Below are positions 9,452 through 17,846 of a DNA stretch of 64,000 bases, in pieces; position 1 is the first letter of the stretch, and the number at the start of each line of letters is the position of its first letter. The position numbers and the translations under genes are program-made. The notes under the pieces were generated by a model. It made no database searches. It had not been told where the DNA came from and saw only the letters and a list, made by a program, of their open reading frames with translations. The stretch is from Bradyrhizobium sp. SSBR45G (GTDB lineage Bacteria > Pseudomonadota > Alphaproteobacteria > Rhizobiales > Xanthobacteraceae): NCBI RefSeq assembly GCF_030159255.1, contig NZ_BSCT01000029.1, forward strand, positions 1-64,000, read 5' to 3'.

Positions 9452-10666
9452 ATGGCCGCCTACGGTCTCTACACCCACATCGCATCGAACAAGACCCGTT
9501 CGGTGCTGCTGCTCGGCGGCCTGTTCCTGCTGATCTACGTGCTGGTGTTCGCCGGCGCGCTGATCGCCGAGGTGATGATCAACGGCAATGGCAGCGTCGC
9601 CTATTACATGAACGCCGCCACGCGCGACTTGATCAAGGCGCTGCCCTGGGCGACGATCGGCGCGGCGGCCTGGATCGTGATCGCCTATTTCTTCCACCAG
9701 AAGATGATCGACGCCGTGACCGGCGGGACCGCCGTGACCCGCCAGGAGCAGCCGCGGCTGTACAATCTGCTCGAAAACCTCTGCATCTCGCGCGGCATCA
9801 CGATGCCGCAGCTGAAGATCATGGACAGCCCGGCACTGAACGCCTTCGCCACTGGTCTCAACCCACGGCAATACGCCGTCACCGTCACGACCGGTCTGCT
9901 CGACGCGCTCGACGACCAGGAGATGGAGGCGGTGCTGGGCCATGAGCTGACCCACATCCGCAACGGCGACGTCCAGTTGATGGTGGTGGCCGTCATCATC
10001 GCCGGCGTGGTGGGCTTCTTCGGCGAGCTGTTTTTCCGGCTGTTCACCAATATGAGCTGGGGCGGCGGCTGGGGCCGGTCCTCGTCGTCCTCCTCGTCGT
10101 CGTCGGATTCCGACCGCAAGGGCTCCGGCGGCGGCGCCATCATCGTCGTGATCATCGCGGTCGTACTGATCGTGGTGGCCTGGCTCATGTCCCAGGTCGT
10201 CAAGCTGGCCCTGTCGCGCACCCGCGAATACCTCGCCGATGCCGGGGCGGTCGAGCTGACCAAGAACCCCGATGCGATGATCAGCGCGCTGCGCAAGATC
10301 GAGGGCCGCGGCGAGCTGCCGGGCGCCACCTCGGCGGTCATGGAATTGTGCGTCGACAATCCGCGCGAGGGCTTCGCCGATCTGTTCGCCACCCACCCGT
10401 CCGTCGATGCCCGCATCCAGGCGCTGATCAAGTTCGCCGGTGGCCACGATCCCGGCCCGTTGGCCTTACCCCCGGACGAGCCAGAGGCGGACGACACCGG
10501 GACCGAAGCTGCCGATGGCACCGCTCCGCCGCCGCTGCCGCTGCCGCCGGCAGGTCCGTGGAGCGATGCCGGCGGCCAATCCCCATCGCCTGCCCCATCG
10601 CCGGGCGCGGCTCCGCAGGATGGCCCCTGGACGACACCCGCCACCGGACCCTGGGGTCGGCACTAG
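9452..10666 (+). CDS. M48 family membrane zinc metalloprotease (HtpX-like)
   Basis: A 404-residue integral membrane protease, likely in envelope quality control. Hydrophobic helices occur at about 17-41 and 63-80, and again around 173-195 and 230-252. The zinc site HELTH is at residues 164-168, and the third-ligand region TREYLADAGAVEL lies further on. A Ser/Gly-rich loop (about 205-230) precedes the last helix. The final 75 residues are a Pro-rich tail that many HtpX proteins lack. Probably co-transcribed with lemA, 33 bases upstream. Confidence 0.93.
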   Translation: MAAYGLYTHIASNKTRSVLLLGGLFLLIYVLVFAGALIAEVMINGNGSVAYYMNAATRDLIKALPWATIGAAAWIVIAYFFHQKMIDAVTGGTAVTRQEQPRLYNLLENLCISRGITMPQLKIMDSPALNAFATGLNPRQYAVTVTTGLLDALDDQEMEAVLGHELTHIRNGDVQLMVVAVIIAGVVGFFGELFFRLFTNMSWGGGWGRSSSSSSSSSDSDRKGSGGGAIIVVIIAVVLIVVAWLMSQVVKLALSRTREYLADAGAVELTKNPDAMISALRKIEGRGELPGATSAVMELCVDNPREGFADLFATHPSVDARIQALIKFAGGHDPGPLALPPDEPEADDTGTEAADGTAPPPLPLPPAGPWSDAGGQSPSPAPSPGAAPQDGPWTTPATGPWGRH

Positions 10667-10932
10667 GCGCCATCGCCACGTCCCAGATCGGGACGCAGCC
10701 TCGCGCCCCCCTGGCCATCGTCCTGCTAGTCGCTCTCAGCTGTCCTGGCACCAAAGCGGACGTTTCGGGCCGATTGCTCCTGATTGGTCCGACCTGTTGC
10801 AGCGAAGGCGCAAAATTCCCCGGTCCCGTGCTGCAATGAATTTGAATTCTCCAGCGTTTCTGCCATGTTCGCGCCCAAAGCAGAATGACATGCGCCGGCC
10901 CCCTGGCCGGCCTCAGGGCTGAAGGACTTTCC

Positions 10933-11694
10933 ATGGCGAAACCGGCAGTGGTTGTGGTGGGCGCGGACAAGGGCGGGGTCGGCAAGACCACGGTGTCGCG
11001 GACGTTGCTCGATTATTTCAGCGCCAACAACGTGCCCACCCGGGCGTTCGACACCGAGCATCCGCGCGGCACCCTGAAGCGCTTCCACCCGGAAATCACC
11101 GAAATCGTCGACATGAACTCGACGCCGGACCAGATGAAGATCTTCGACACGCTGAGCGCCGTGGCGCCCTCGGTGACCGTGATCGACGTCCGCGCCGGCC
11201 TGATGTCGCCGACGCTCGCGGCACTCCGCGATATCGGCTTCCTCGACGCCGCCCGCTCCGGCCAGATCACCTTCGCGGTCTTCCACATCCTTGGCTCGTC
11301 GATCGCCTCGCTCGACGAGATCGCCGAGACGGCCAGCTACATGATCGGCGCGAAGTATTTCCTGGTGAAGAACTTCATCAACAACACCAGCTTCTTCGAG
11401 TGGGACCAGTCGACCTACAATTCCTACTTCCACCGCATCAAGGATGCGACCGAGCTGACCATCCCGAAGCTCAACGAGATGGCGTTCGAGCAGGTGGAGG
11501 TCGCCTCGGTGCCTTTCCTCAAATTCGTCGCCAACAAGGGCCCCCGCGACGAAGCCGCCAACTACTCCTTCGTGCTGCGCGGCTATGTCCGGCATTGGCT
11601 CGCCAATGTCTGGAGCGAGTACGACCGGATCAAGCTGACCGACATCGTCGGCTCGACCAAGGCGCCGACGCCGCGGCCGGCCGGGGAAAAATAG
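10933..11694 (+). CDS. ParA/MinD-like P-loop ATPase, first of an adjacent pair
   Basis: A 253-residue protein with a deviant Walker A, DKGGVGKTTVSRTL, at about residues 12-25. It has a Walker-B-like strand VTVIDVRAGLMSP near residue 87. Beyond the P-loop it is not a standard ParA: the middle (YFLVKNFINNTSFFEWDQS) and C-terminus match nothing I can name. ATG 10933 is chosen because the P-loop strand follows at once and AAGG lies upstream. The next gene, 56 bases downstream, encodes a second P-loop protein, so the two probably act together. Confidence 0.8.
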   Translation: MAKPAVVVVGADKGGVGKTTVSRTLLDYFSANNVPTRAFDTEHPRGTLKRFHPEITEIVDMNSTPDQMKIFDTLSAVAPSVTVIDVRAGLMSPTLAALRDIGFLDAARSGQITFAVFHILGSSIASLDEIAETASYMIGAKYFLVKNFINNTSFFEWDQSTYNSYFHRIKDATELTIPKLNEMAFEQVEVASVPFLKFVANKGPRDEAANYSFVLRGYVRHWLANVWSEYDRIKLTDIVGSTKAPTPRPAGEK

Positions 11695-11750
11695 CATCTC
11701 CGTGCCTGATGGGACTTTATCGCAACCGCATTTGACCTGATATAGGTCTG

Positions 11751-12419
11751 ATGCCCGCGACGCCTGTGTACATCGTCTGCTCGCCCCGGCCGCAGTCCGG
11801 GAAGACGCTGCTTGCGCGGGTCCTGAGCGAGTTCCTGCTGCTCAAGAACGGCCAGGTGCTCGCCTTCGACGTCACGCTGCGCGAGCCGTCGCTGCTCGAC
11901 TTCCTGCCGCAGGTCACGGAGACCGCGACAATCGAGGACACCTACGGCAAGATCCAGCTGATGGACCGGGTGATCCTCAACGACGGCATCCCCAAGGTGA
12001 TCGACCTCGGCTACTACTCGTTCGAGGAGTTCTTCAAAATGTCCGAACAGATCGGCTTTTTGAAGGAGGCCGCGCGGCGGAACGTGGTCCCGATCGTGCT
12101 GTACTGCGCCGAGGGCGACCGGGTCTCGATGCGCGCCTATGACGCCCTGCGGCGGCAGATCCCGAAGTCCCAGCTGATCGTGGTCGAGAACGACCACGTC
12201 CTGCGTGAGGAGCTGCCCCAGCTCTACAGCCGCAGCAAGCACCTCAAGATCGCGGCCCTGCCCGCCTTCCTGAAGACCTATATCGAGCGTTACTCGTTCT
12301 CCTTCACCGGCTATCTGCGCCAGGAACGGGATCCGTCGACCGAGCTCTATCAATGGATCCGGCGCAACTACTACGCGCTGCGCGAGATCGAGCAGGAGCT
12401 CATGATGCAGCGGTCCTGA
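11751..12419 (+). CDS. P-loop NTPase-like protein, second of the pair
   Basis: A 222-residue protein beginning YIVCSPRPQSGKTLLARVL, a Walker A of the form P-x-S-G-K-T that lacks the second signature lysine of ParA. It continues with FDVTLREPSLLDFLP and VIDLGYYSFEEFF where switch and Walker B elements would lie. The C-terminal 60 residues (TYIERYSFSFTGYLRQE) are helical. It probably forms an operon with the upstream ATPase. No function is recognised; a partner or regulator role in positioning or envelope biogenesis is only inference. Confidence 0.75.
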   Translation: MPATPVYIVCSPRPQSGKTLLARVLSEFLLLKNGQVLAFDVTLREPSLLDFLPQVTETATIEDTYGKIQLMDRVILNDGIPKVIDLGYYSFEEFFKMSEQIGFLKEAARRNVVPIVLYCAEGDRVSMRAYDALRRQIPKSQLIVVENDHVLREELPQLYSRSKHLKIAALPAFLKTYIERYSFSFTGYLRQERDPSTELYQWIRRNYYALREIEQELMMQRS

Positions 12420-12434
12420 CGCCGCCGCCTCGGC

Positions 12435-12974
12435 TCAGTGGCCCTCGAACGCGATCAGCGTGCGCACCGGCACGTCGAGCGCGCGCAGCTTGGCGGCGCC
12501 GCCGAGATCCGGCAGGTCGATGATGAAGCAGGCCGCGACCACGGTGGCGCCGATCTGCCGCAAGAGCTTCACCGCGCCCTCGGCCGTGCCGCCGGTGGCG
12601 ATGAGATCGTCGACCAGGATCACCCGCTCGCCAGGCTCGACCGCGTCGACATGCATCTCCATCTCGTCGGTGCCGTATTCCAGCGCGTAGGACATGCTGA
12701 CCGTCTTGTGCGGCAGCTTGCCCTTCTTGCGGATCGGCACGAAGCCGGCAGAGAGCTGGTGCGCGACCGCGCCGCCCAGGATGAAGCCGCGCGCCTCGAT
12801 GCCCGCGACCTTGTCGATCTTCGAGCCCGCCCAGGGATGCACCAGTTCGTCGACCGCGCGGCGGAACGCGCGCGCGTCCGCCAGCAGGGTCGTGATGTCC
12901 CGGAACAGGATGCCCGGCTTCGGATAGTCCGGAATGGTGCGGACCGTGTTCTTGATGTCCAGATCGAACGTCAT
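12435..12974 (-). CDS. apt: Adenine phosphoribosyltransferase
   Basis: Purine salvage enzyme converting adenine and PRPP to AMP and pyrophosphate. The 179-residue protein has the usual APT start ([18 protein letters not shown]), the GIEARGF segment, and the PRPP-binding loop [14 protein letters not shown] at about residues 118-131. ATG 12974 gives normal family length; the open frame upstream runs through a dispersed repeat and is not coding. It converges with the P-loop gene at 12419. Confidence 0.97.
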   Translation of the reverse strand: MTFDLDIKNTVRTIPDYPKPGILFRDITTLLADARAFRRAVDELVHPWAGSKIDKVAGIEARGFILGGAVAHQLSAGFVPIRKKGKLPHKTVSMSYALEYGTDEMEMHVDAVEPGERVILVDDLIATGGTAEGAVKLLRQIGATVVAACFIIDLPDLGGAAKLRALDVPVRTLIAFEGH

Positions 12975-13015
12975 CGTGCTCTCATTGCCTTGTTTGGCCG
13001 TGACCGCGAGGAATT

Positions 13016-13098
13016 CGTCATTGCGAGCGAAGCGAAGCAATCCAGGGCCGCGAAAACAACTCTGGATCGCTTCGTCGCTCACGCTCCTCGCGATGACG
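13016..13098. repeat. Dispersed palindrome, CATTGCGAGCGAAGCGAAGCAATCCAG family (copy 1)
   Basis: Inverted repeat with arms starting CGTCATTGCGAGCGAAGCG and ending near GCGATGACGG, centred on GGCCGCGAAAACAA. It lies between trpEG and apt. The second arm is partly diverged. Related copies are at 49312-49393 and 61574-61649. Confidence 0.85.
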
Positions 13099-13109
13099 GC
13101 GACCACCGT

Positions 13110-15272
13110 TCACCCCGGCTGATTGAGCCGGAACGCATTCTCCACGATCCTCAATCCCACGGCATCGCCAAGCGACATCAGCGATTCCGGGTGGAACTGC
13201 ACGCCGCCGACCGGCAGCGTTTTGTGCTCGATCGCCATCGCCACGCCATCCTCGGTCGCGGCCGTCACCGTCAGCACCTCCGGCATGCTGTCGCGCTCGA
13301 CGTACAGCGAATGATAGCGGCCGATGACGATCTCGTTCGGCAGCCCCTTCATCAGCCGTCCGCCGCGCACCTGGACGCGCGAGGGCCGGCCGTGGGCGGG
13401 CTGGCCGAGCTGACCGAGCCGGCCGCCAAAATACTCGCCCATCGCCTGCACGCCGAGGCAGACGCCGAAGATCGGCAGCTTCCTCTCGAGCGCGGCGTCG
13501 ATCGTGGTCGAGATCTTGAAGTCCTCCGGCCGACCGGGGCCCGGCGACAACACGATCAGATCCCAGCTGCGCTCGGCCAGCATCTTCAGCGCATGAACAT
13601 AGCGCACCACGGTGACGTTGGCGCCGACCTGGCGGAAATAATCGGCCAGCATGTGCACGAAGCTGTCGTCATGATCGATCAGCAGCACATTCTTGCCCGA
13701 GCCGGTGGCATCCGGCGCGGTCGAGGACAGCGGCGGTGGCGGATCGCCGCGCAGCGCCTGAAACAGCGCCGCCGCCTTGACCTGGCACTCGCGATCCTCG
13801 GCCGCGGGATCGGAATCGAACAGGCAGGTGGCGCCGACGCGGACCTCGGCGAGACCGTCCTTCATGCGGATGGTGCGGATGGTCAGGCCGGTGTTGATCG
13901 AGCCGTCGAAATTCACGACGCCGATCGCGCCGGCATACCAGCGCCGCGGCGACCGCTCGTTGTCCTCGACGAACTGCATCGCCCAGAGTTTCGGGGCGCC
14001 GGTGACGGTGACCGCCCAGGCGTGGGTCAGGAATGCATCGAGCGCGTCGAAGCCGGGCCGCAGCATGCCTTCGACGTGATCGACGGTATGGAACAGCTTC
14101 GAATAGGTCTCGATCTGCCGGCGCGCCAGCACCTTAATGGTGCCGGGCACGCAGATGCGCGCCTTGTCGTTGCGATCGACGTCGGTGCACATGTTGAGCT
14201 CGAACTCGTCCTTCTCCGAGTTCAGGAGCTGGCGGATCTGCTCGGCATCGCCGATCGCGTCGCGGCCGCGCGCGATGGTGCCGGAGATCGGACAGGTCTC
14301 GACGCGGCGGCCGTCGGAGCGCACGAACATCTCCGGCGAGGCCGACACGAGAAACTCGCCGTCGCCGAGATTCATCAGCGCGCCATAGGGCGACGGGTTG
14401 ATGCGGCAGAGCCGCTGGAACACTTCCGCCGGCGAGCGCTCGCAGGGCTCGGCAAACAGCTGGCCGGGGACCGCCTCGAACAGGTCGCCGCGGGCAAACG
14501 CACCGCGGGCCTTCTCGACCGTCGCCTGGTACTCGCCGGGCGCGTGATCGGCAAAGCCCTGGCGCGGCTCCTTCAGGTAGATGCTGGCGCCGGTGTCGCG
14601 CGGCAGGCCTGATGTCGACTGGCCGTTCCAGGCGAAATCATAGGACAGCACCACGCCGCGGCCGGTGGCGCGGTCATAGGCCAGCAGGCGATCGGGCACG
14701 TAGAGCACGATGTCGCGCTGGTCCTGCTCGCGTGAGCGCTTCTGCACGAGGTCCTCGATCTGGAACACGAGGTCGTAGGCGAAGGCGCCGAACAGGCCAA
14801 GCAGCGGATCGTCATTGGCGGAGAGCGCGGCGATCATGGCCCGTACCAGCGACATCACGCTGGCGCGCCTTGTGCGCTGGTCCTCTTCGACCGGGGCCGG
14901 GCCGCGAATGATATGGCCCGCGAGCCGCGCCGGCGATGCCTCGGTGATGACCACGCAGGGCTCGCGCAAGGTATCCTTGAGGAAGGCGATCAGCACCTCG
15001 CCGCGGCGGTTCAGCGCCTGCAAGGTGAAGTCGGTGCCCTTGGTCTCCAGCCCCAGCGGCGGATCGGCAAAGCCGAGGTCGAAGCTGTCATAGCGGCCGG
15101 GCACGGTGGTGCCGGAAGAGAGCACCACGCCGCGGCGGCGATCGAGCAGGTCGATCAGGTCGTCGAGCCGGCTGGCACCGCCGGAAAACTGCTCGACGGC
15201 GCGCGTGATCGCAAGCCCGCCACTTGTGCGGTAGTCGCTCTGCGCAGGAAGGGCAAAAACGGTCCTGTTCAT
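13110..15272 (-). CDS. trpEG: Anthranilate synthase, fused TrpE-TrpG
   Basis: Converts chorismate and glutamine to anthranilate, the first step of tryptophan synthesis. The 720-residue protein joins a TrpE domain (about 1-510; motifs CPISGTIARGRDA, HAWAVTVTGAPK, and YAGAIGVVNFDG) to a TrpG glutamine amidotransferase (about 525-715). The amidotransferase has nucleophile region FGVCLGVQAMGEYF and the His-Glu pair in VQFHPES. A fused enzyme of this kind is typical of rhizobia. The upstream leader encodes a Trp-rich peptide with an attenuator (separate entries). SD-like GAGAGGA precedes ATG 15272. Confidence 0.97.
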   Translation of the reverse strand: MNRTVFALPAQSDYRTSGGLAITRAVEQFSGGASRLDDLIDLLDRRRGVVLSSGTTVPGRYDSFDLGFADPPLGLETKGTDFTLQALNRRGEVLIAFLKDTLREPCVVITEASPARLAGHIIRGPAPVEEDQRTRRASVMSLVRAMIAALSANDDPLLGLFGAFAYDLVFQIEDLVQKRSREQDQRDIVLYVPDRLLAYDRATGRGVVLSYDFAWNGQSTSGLPRDTGASIYLKEPRQGFADHAPGEYQATVEKARGAFARGDLFEAVPGQLFAEPCERSPAEVFQRLCRINPSPYGALMNLGDGEFLVSASPEMFVRSDGRRVETCPISGTIARGRDAIGDAEQIRQLLNSEKDEFELNMCTDVDRNDKARICVPGTIKVLARRQIETYSKLFHTVDHVEGMLRPGFDALDAFLTHAWAVTVTGAPKLWAMQFVEDNERSPRRWYAGAIGVVNFDGSINTGLTIRTIRMKDGLAEVRVGATCLFDSDPAAEDRECQVKAAALFQALRGDPPPPLSSTAPDATGSGKNVLLIDHDDSFVHMLADYFRQVGANVTVVRYVHALKMLAERSWDLIVLSPGPGRPEDFKISTTIDAALERKLPIFGVCLGVQAMGEYFGGRLGQLGQPAHGRPSRVQVRGGRLMKGLPNEIVIGRYHSLYVERDSMPEVLTVTAATEDGVAMAIEHKTLPVGGVQFHPESLMSLGDAVGLRIVENAFRLNQPG

Positions 15273-15374
15273 GGGGTCCTCTCGGGCGTCCTCTTACGAA
15301 ACTTGCCGAGGAAACGCCACACAGGACCAACCGGAAGCCGCCGCTGCGTGGCGGCCCCTCTGCGATTGGATGTC

Positions 15375-15409
15375 AAAAAAATCGCACCGGCCACCTTTTA
15401 CAAGGTGCG
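15375..15409 (-). terminator. trp attenuator: hairpin(s) with seven-U run
   Basis: Read on the minus strand, the leader contains GCACCTT, then AAGGTG and GGTGC, followed directly by GA and seven T. GCACC/GGTGC or CACCTT/AAGGTG can pair, giving alternative hairpins overlapping the end of the leader peptide, including its stop codon. A second GC-rich hairpin (GCCGC / GCGGC) lies closer to trpEG. The arrangement is that of a transcription attenuator. The exact fold was judged by eye. Confidence 0.7.
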
Positions 15410-15445
15410 CCACCAAAGACGGGCTGGGCGGACAAGGGTGCTCAT
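15398..15445 (-). CDS. trpL: trp operon leader peptide
   Basis: A 15-codon reading frame, MSTLVRPARLWWRTL, with two adjacent Trp codons and a TAA stop inside the attenuator hairpin, 125 bases upstream of trpEG. Ribosome stalling at the UGG-UGG pair when charged tRNA-Trp is scarce would favour read-through into trpEG. Leader-peptide attenuation of trpE(G) is known in Sinorhizobium meliloti, supporting the call. Confidence 0.88.
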   Translation of the reverse strand: MSTLVRPARLWWRTL

Positions 15446-15584
15446 GGGGCGGAACTGACCATGCGCGGCGGCCGGGGTCAAGGGCGGCGGGGACACAGAT
15501 GGGGGTGGCTCTCACGACCGACCACTCACTTGCACCGCTCGGGCGCACGACGGCCGGGCATCCGTCGCAGTGTTGGCCTGGCTG

Positions 15585-15765
15585 CGACTCTCCCGTGGAG
15601 GGGGAGGGTCGGCTCACGGTGAGCGCAGCGAAGCGTGAGCCGGGGTGGGGTGATCTCTCCATGTGCACCGGTGTCTGCGGCCTCACCCCACCCCGCCGCA
15701 CAGCGCTGACGCGCCGCGCGTCGACCCTCCCCCTCCAGGGGATGGTGGGCAGCGTGCACATATCG
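15585..15765. repeat. Long imperfect palindrome (GGGGAGGGTCGGCTCACG type) in the trpEG upstream region
   Basis: CTCCCGTGGAGGGGGAGGG at the left and CCCTCCCCCTCCAGGGG at the right are complementary arms. Inside are GGGGTGGGGTGA and TCACCCCACCCC, plus a small GGCTCAC/GTGAGCC hairpin. No gene is visible between 15446 and 15880, and a run of nine C follows near 15768. Confidence 0.65.
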
Positions 15766-15869
15766 CCCCCCCCCCCGGTCCGCGGACCGACGTCGCAATC
15801 GAAAAACGGGATGACCGCTGAACATGCGTCTGCATTCTCGCGACACGATTGGCCCGAGTGATGATCTTC

Positions 15870-16260
15870 AAGACCGCCCTCCAAAGTCGAGGGCGCAGGG
15901 AAGGCCGGGCATCGGCTGATGCCCGTGGCCCGCCTGCAGCAAAAAAGCAGGCGGCAGTCACCACAGGTCAGCCGGACGACCGGCCTTCCCTGCGCGATGG
16001 TCTGACGGCTTATACGCACTCTCCCCGGGGACCGGGCTGTCTTGCCCCCGTGACCGGCGGATCATCATCACCACCGGCGTGACCTCAGCATCGGGAGGCC
16101 AGGACCATGCGACTTCACCGTGCGCCCAAGCCGTTCGTCCGCACGGCCAAAGGCCATGCTGCGACATCGAGCGCCCACCGCATCTCCACCCCGCGTCTCG
16201 TGACGATCGCGATACGCCCCTCGTGCCGGGGTGGGACGGCGGGATAAGAGCATGAATTCT
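15870..16260. repeat. Dispersed structured element (copy 1, long form), possible ncRNA
   Basis: A perfect 16-bp stem (GCGCAGGGAAGGCCGG at 15893-15908 with its complement at 15980-15995) closes two internal hairpins. One is GCATC/GATGC around 15910-15922; the other is CCGCCTGC/GCAGGCGG at 15930-15954. The box CCACAGGT follows at 15961. A tail with CTCTCCCCGGGGACCGGG and a later GC-rich segment runs to about 16250. A related shorter copy is at 61720-61905. No convincing protein is encoded. It fills most of the gap between trpL and the DUF1835 gene. Confidence 0.65.
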
Positions 16261-16358
16261 GAAAAAATGAAACATAAATCTTTTTAGGCGAAGGACTGGA
16301 CAGGCCAAATCAGCTTGAGATGGCTTGCGATTTTCGCCGCCGCGCGCATCGACCAAAC

Positions 16359-17213
16359 TCACGCGCCCGGCACATCGTCTCCAGCCTGAGCAGGCAACCG
16401 CAACTCGCTGCGATGCATATCGAGCAGGTCGCCACGAGACTCGAGGCGACCTGCTGCGACGAGCGCACGGACACGCGCGAACAACTGCAGATCACCGGTC
16501 TGCATCCCCTCGGTCCAGCTCTCGCAGAGCGCCTCGCCGATGATCCTCGCCGTCTTCGTCCATTCGGCGGTGGCGCAGGACAGCAGCAGGGGATCGAAAT
16601 GCGTGATCGGGGCTGAGACGAGCGCGCCATCGCGGAGAATCCGCAAAGGCGCGTTTTCCGCCTTGAGGCGCGCCCATTGTTCGCGGCAGGCGGTGCGCAT
16701 GTCCGACGTCAGGTTCTGCCGAACATCCCAGAGATGATTGGCGCTGACGATCTCGGGCGCCAGCTCGGCCAGGCTGAACACCCGGTGCGGGTTGGGCGCG
16801 TCAGGGTTCCTTGCCCTTACCATCGCGTCAGTGAGATCGACGATCTCGATCGGCTCATCCCCGAGCCGCCACAGGAATTCGAGGAAGCCGGCATATTCCT
16901 GGGTCGACCGGCGCGTGAGCCAGGCGATCCTGCTGTTGGTGCGCGAGAGCGCCTCATCCCAGAATGATGTGGCCTGTCCGCCGACCTCCTCCCAGCCTGA
17001 CACTTCCAATTCCTGGTCCACCCACGCGGTTCGCAACGCCGGATCGGGAGGATTGATCGGGCCGAAGCTCAGGCTGTCGCCAAGACCAACGACGCGGTCG
17101 TCGCGGCCAGCTCGCTGGAGCGCAGCCCGCAACGTGCCCGCGGCAGACATGTTGAAGACGACATGAAGGATCGAGCCGGGAATCGTGACCTCCTTTGCCA
17201 AGCCTGCGTCCAC
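16359..17213 (-). CDS. DUF1835 / DUF3658 domain protein
   Basis: Family of unknown function. The N-terminal DUF1835 domain shows ILHVVFNMSAAGTLRAAL and GLGDSLSFGPINPPD. A C-terminal DUF3658-like domain covers about residues 195-284. The frame opens with GTG 17213 overlapping the upstream stop (TAGTG). However, a strong AGGAGGT lies inside the frame at 17194-17188, four bases before ATT 17183, which would give the more family-like N-terminus just ahead of ILHVVF. The start is therefore uncertain by ten codons. It follows a small gene in a two-gene operon. Confidence 0.85.
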   Translation of the reverse strand: MDAGLAKEVTIPGSILHVVFNMSAAGTLRAALQRAGRDDRVVGLGDSLSFGPINPPDPALRTAWVDQELEVSGWEEVGGQATSFWDEALSRTNSRIAWLTRRSTQEYAGFLEFLWRLGDEPIEIVDLTDAMVRARNPDAPNPHRVFSLAELAPEIVSANHLWDVRQNLTSDMRTACREQWARLKAENAPLRILRDGALVSAPITHFDPLLLSCATAEWTKTARIIGEALCESWTEGMQTGDLQLFARVRALVAAGRLESRGDLLDMHRSELRLPAQAGDDVPGA

Positions 17214-17446
17214 TACTCAGCCGTGGGCCGAGTCACGATGCCGCTTCCCTCACGACCCATCGCCGCGCGAGCTTGCTGAAGTACCCCGATGACTCGATCG
17301 AGCTCTTCAGCCGCCATGAAGACCTCGATGTCTCCGTCCGTTCTCAACGACAGCGCCAACCCGACGCTGTCGCCGACGACGCGAACCAGCACGCATGCAT
17401 CGTCGCCGGAGGATGTGTCTACGAACGTGATCGAGTCGATGGTCAT
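17213..17446 (-). CDS. Small hypothetical protein upstream of DUF1835 gene
   Basis: A 77-residue protein, MTIDSITFVDTSSGDDACV and onward, with beta-strand-like hydrophobic stretches (CVLVRVVGDSVGLALSL) and a C-terminal helix. Its stop codon overlaps the open frame of the DUF1835 gene, suggesting translational coupling. No family is recognised. ATG 17446 is chosen over an upstream GTG or ATG in less protein-like sequence. Confidence 0.65.
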   Translation of the reverse strand: MTIDSITFVDTSSGDDACVLVRVVGDSVGLALSLRTDGDIEVFMAAEELDRVIGVLQQARAAMGREGSGIVTRPTAE

Positions 17447-17612
17447 GCGGGATCCAAGGGGCGTCCGATTGGTAAGGTTAGCAGAGATCGAAGCGCCGTT
17501 GGATTCGACATGCCACCAAACCGGGGGTGCGCTCCCCTCCCCCTTGCGGCAGGGCGATTGCATGTGAATAAGATTGGGGCGCGCTCCGAGTGAGCCCGTC
17601 CATGAGTTACTC

Positions 17613-17701
17613 CGTCACGCCCGGGCTTGACCCGGGCATCCATGCCTTTCTTTCCCAGCCAAACAGGCGTGGATGGCCGGGACAAGCCCGGCCATGACGG
17701 C
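17613..17701. repeat. Dispersed palindrome, GCCCGGGCTTGTCCCGGGC family (copy 1)
   Basis: Left arm CACGCCCGGGCTTGACCCGG and right arm GGCCGGGACAAGCCCGGCC with ATGACGG flank each other across about 45 bases. It lies between the small gene at 17446 and the patatin gene end at 17847. The related copy is at 44058-44141. Confidence 0.85.
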
Positions 17702-17846
17702 GTGGAAACAGACGGGCACAAAAGAAAGATCGCGATATGCGATGGCCCTGCCTCGCGAGGAGGGAAGCTCACCGATGTTGGGGTGAAAGGCGCATTCAAG
17801 CTTGTGGAGAGCCCTCACGTGGCGCGTGGCGTTGCAGCGGCCACTC

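Noticed and set aside
13016-13098. Considered as a CRISPR-like or terminator array
   Set aside because: Single inverted repeat with no spacer-repeat periodicity; matches dispersed palindromes elsewhere in the window. No CRISPR array or cas gene was found anywhere.
12438-14612. A 724-codon plus-strand frame across apt and trpEG
   Set aside because: Antisense to two certain genes; composition typical of shadow frames.
15294-16019. Open frames on both strands between trpL and the DUF1835 gene
   Set aside because: They read through palindromic repeats and the structured element; the translations are repeat-derived and not protein-like.
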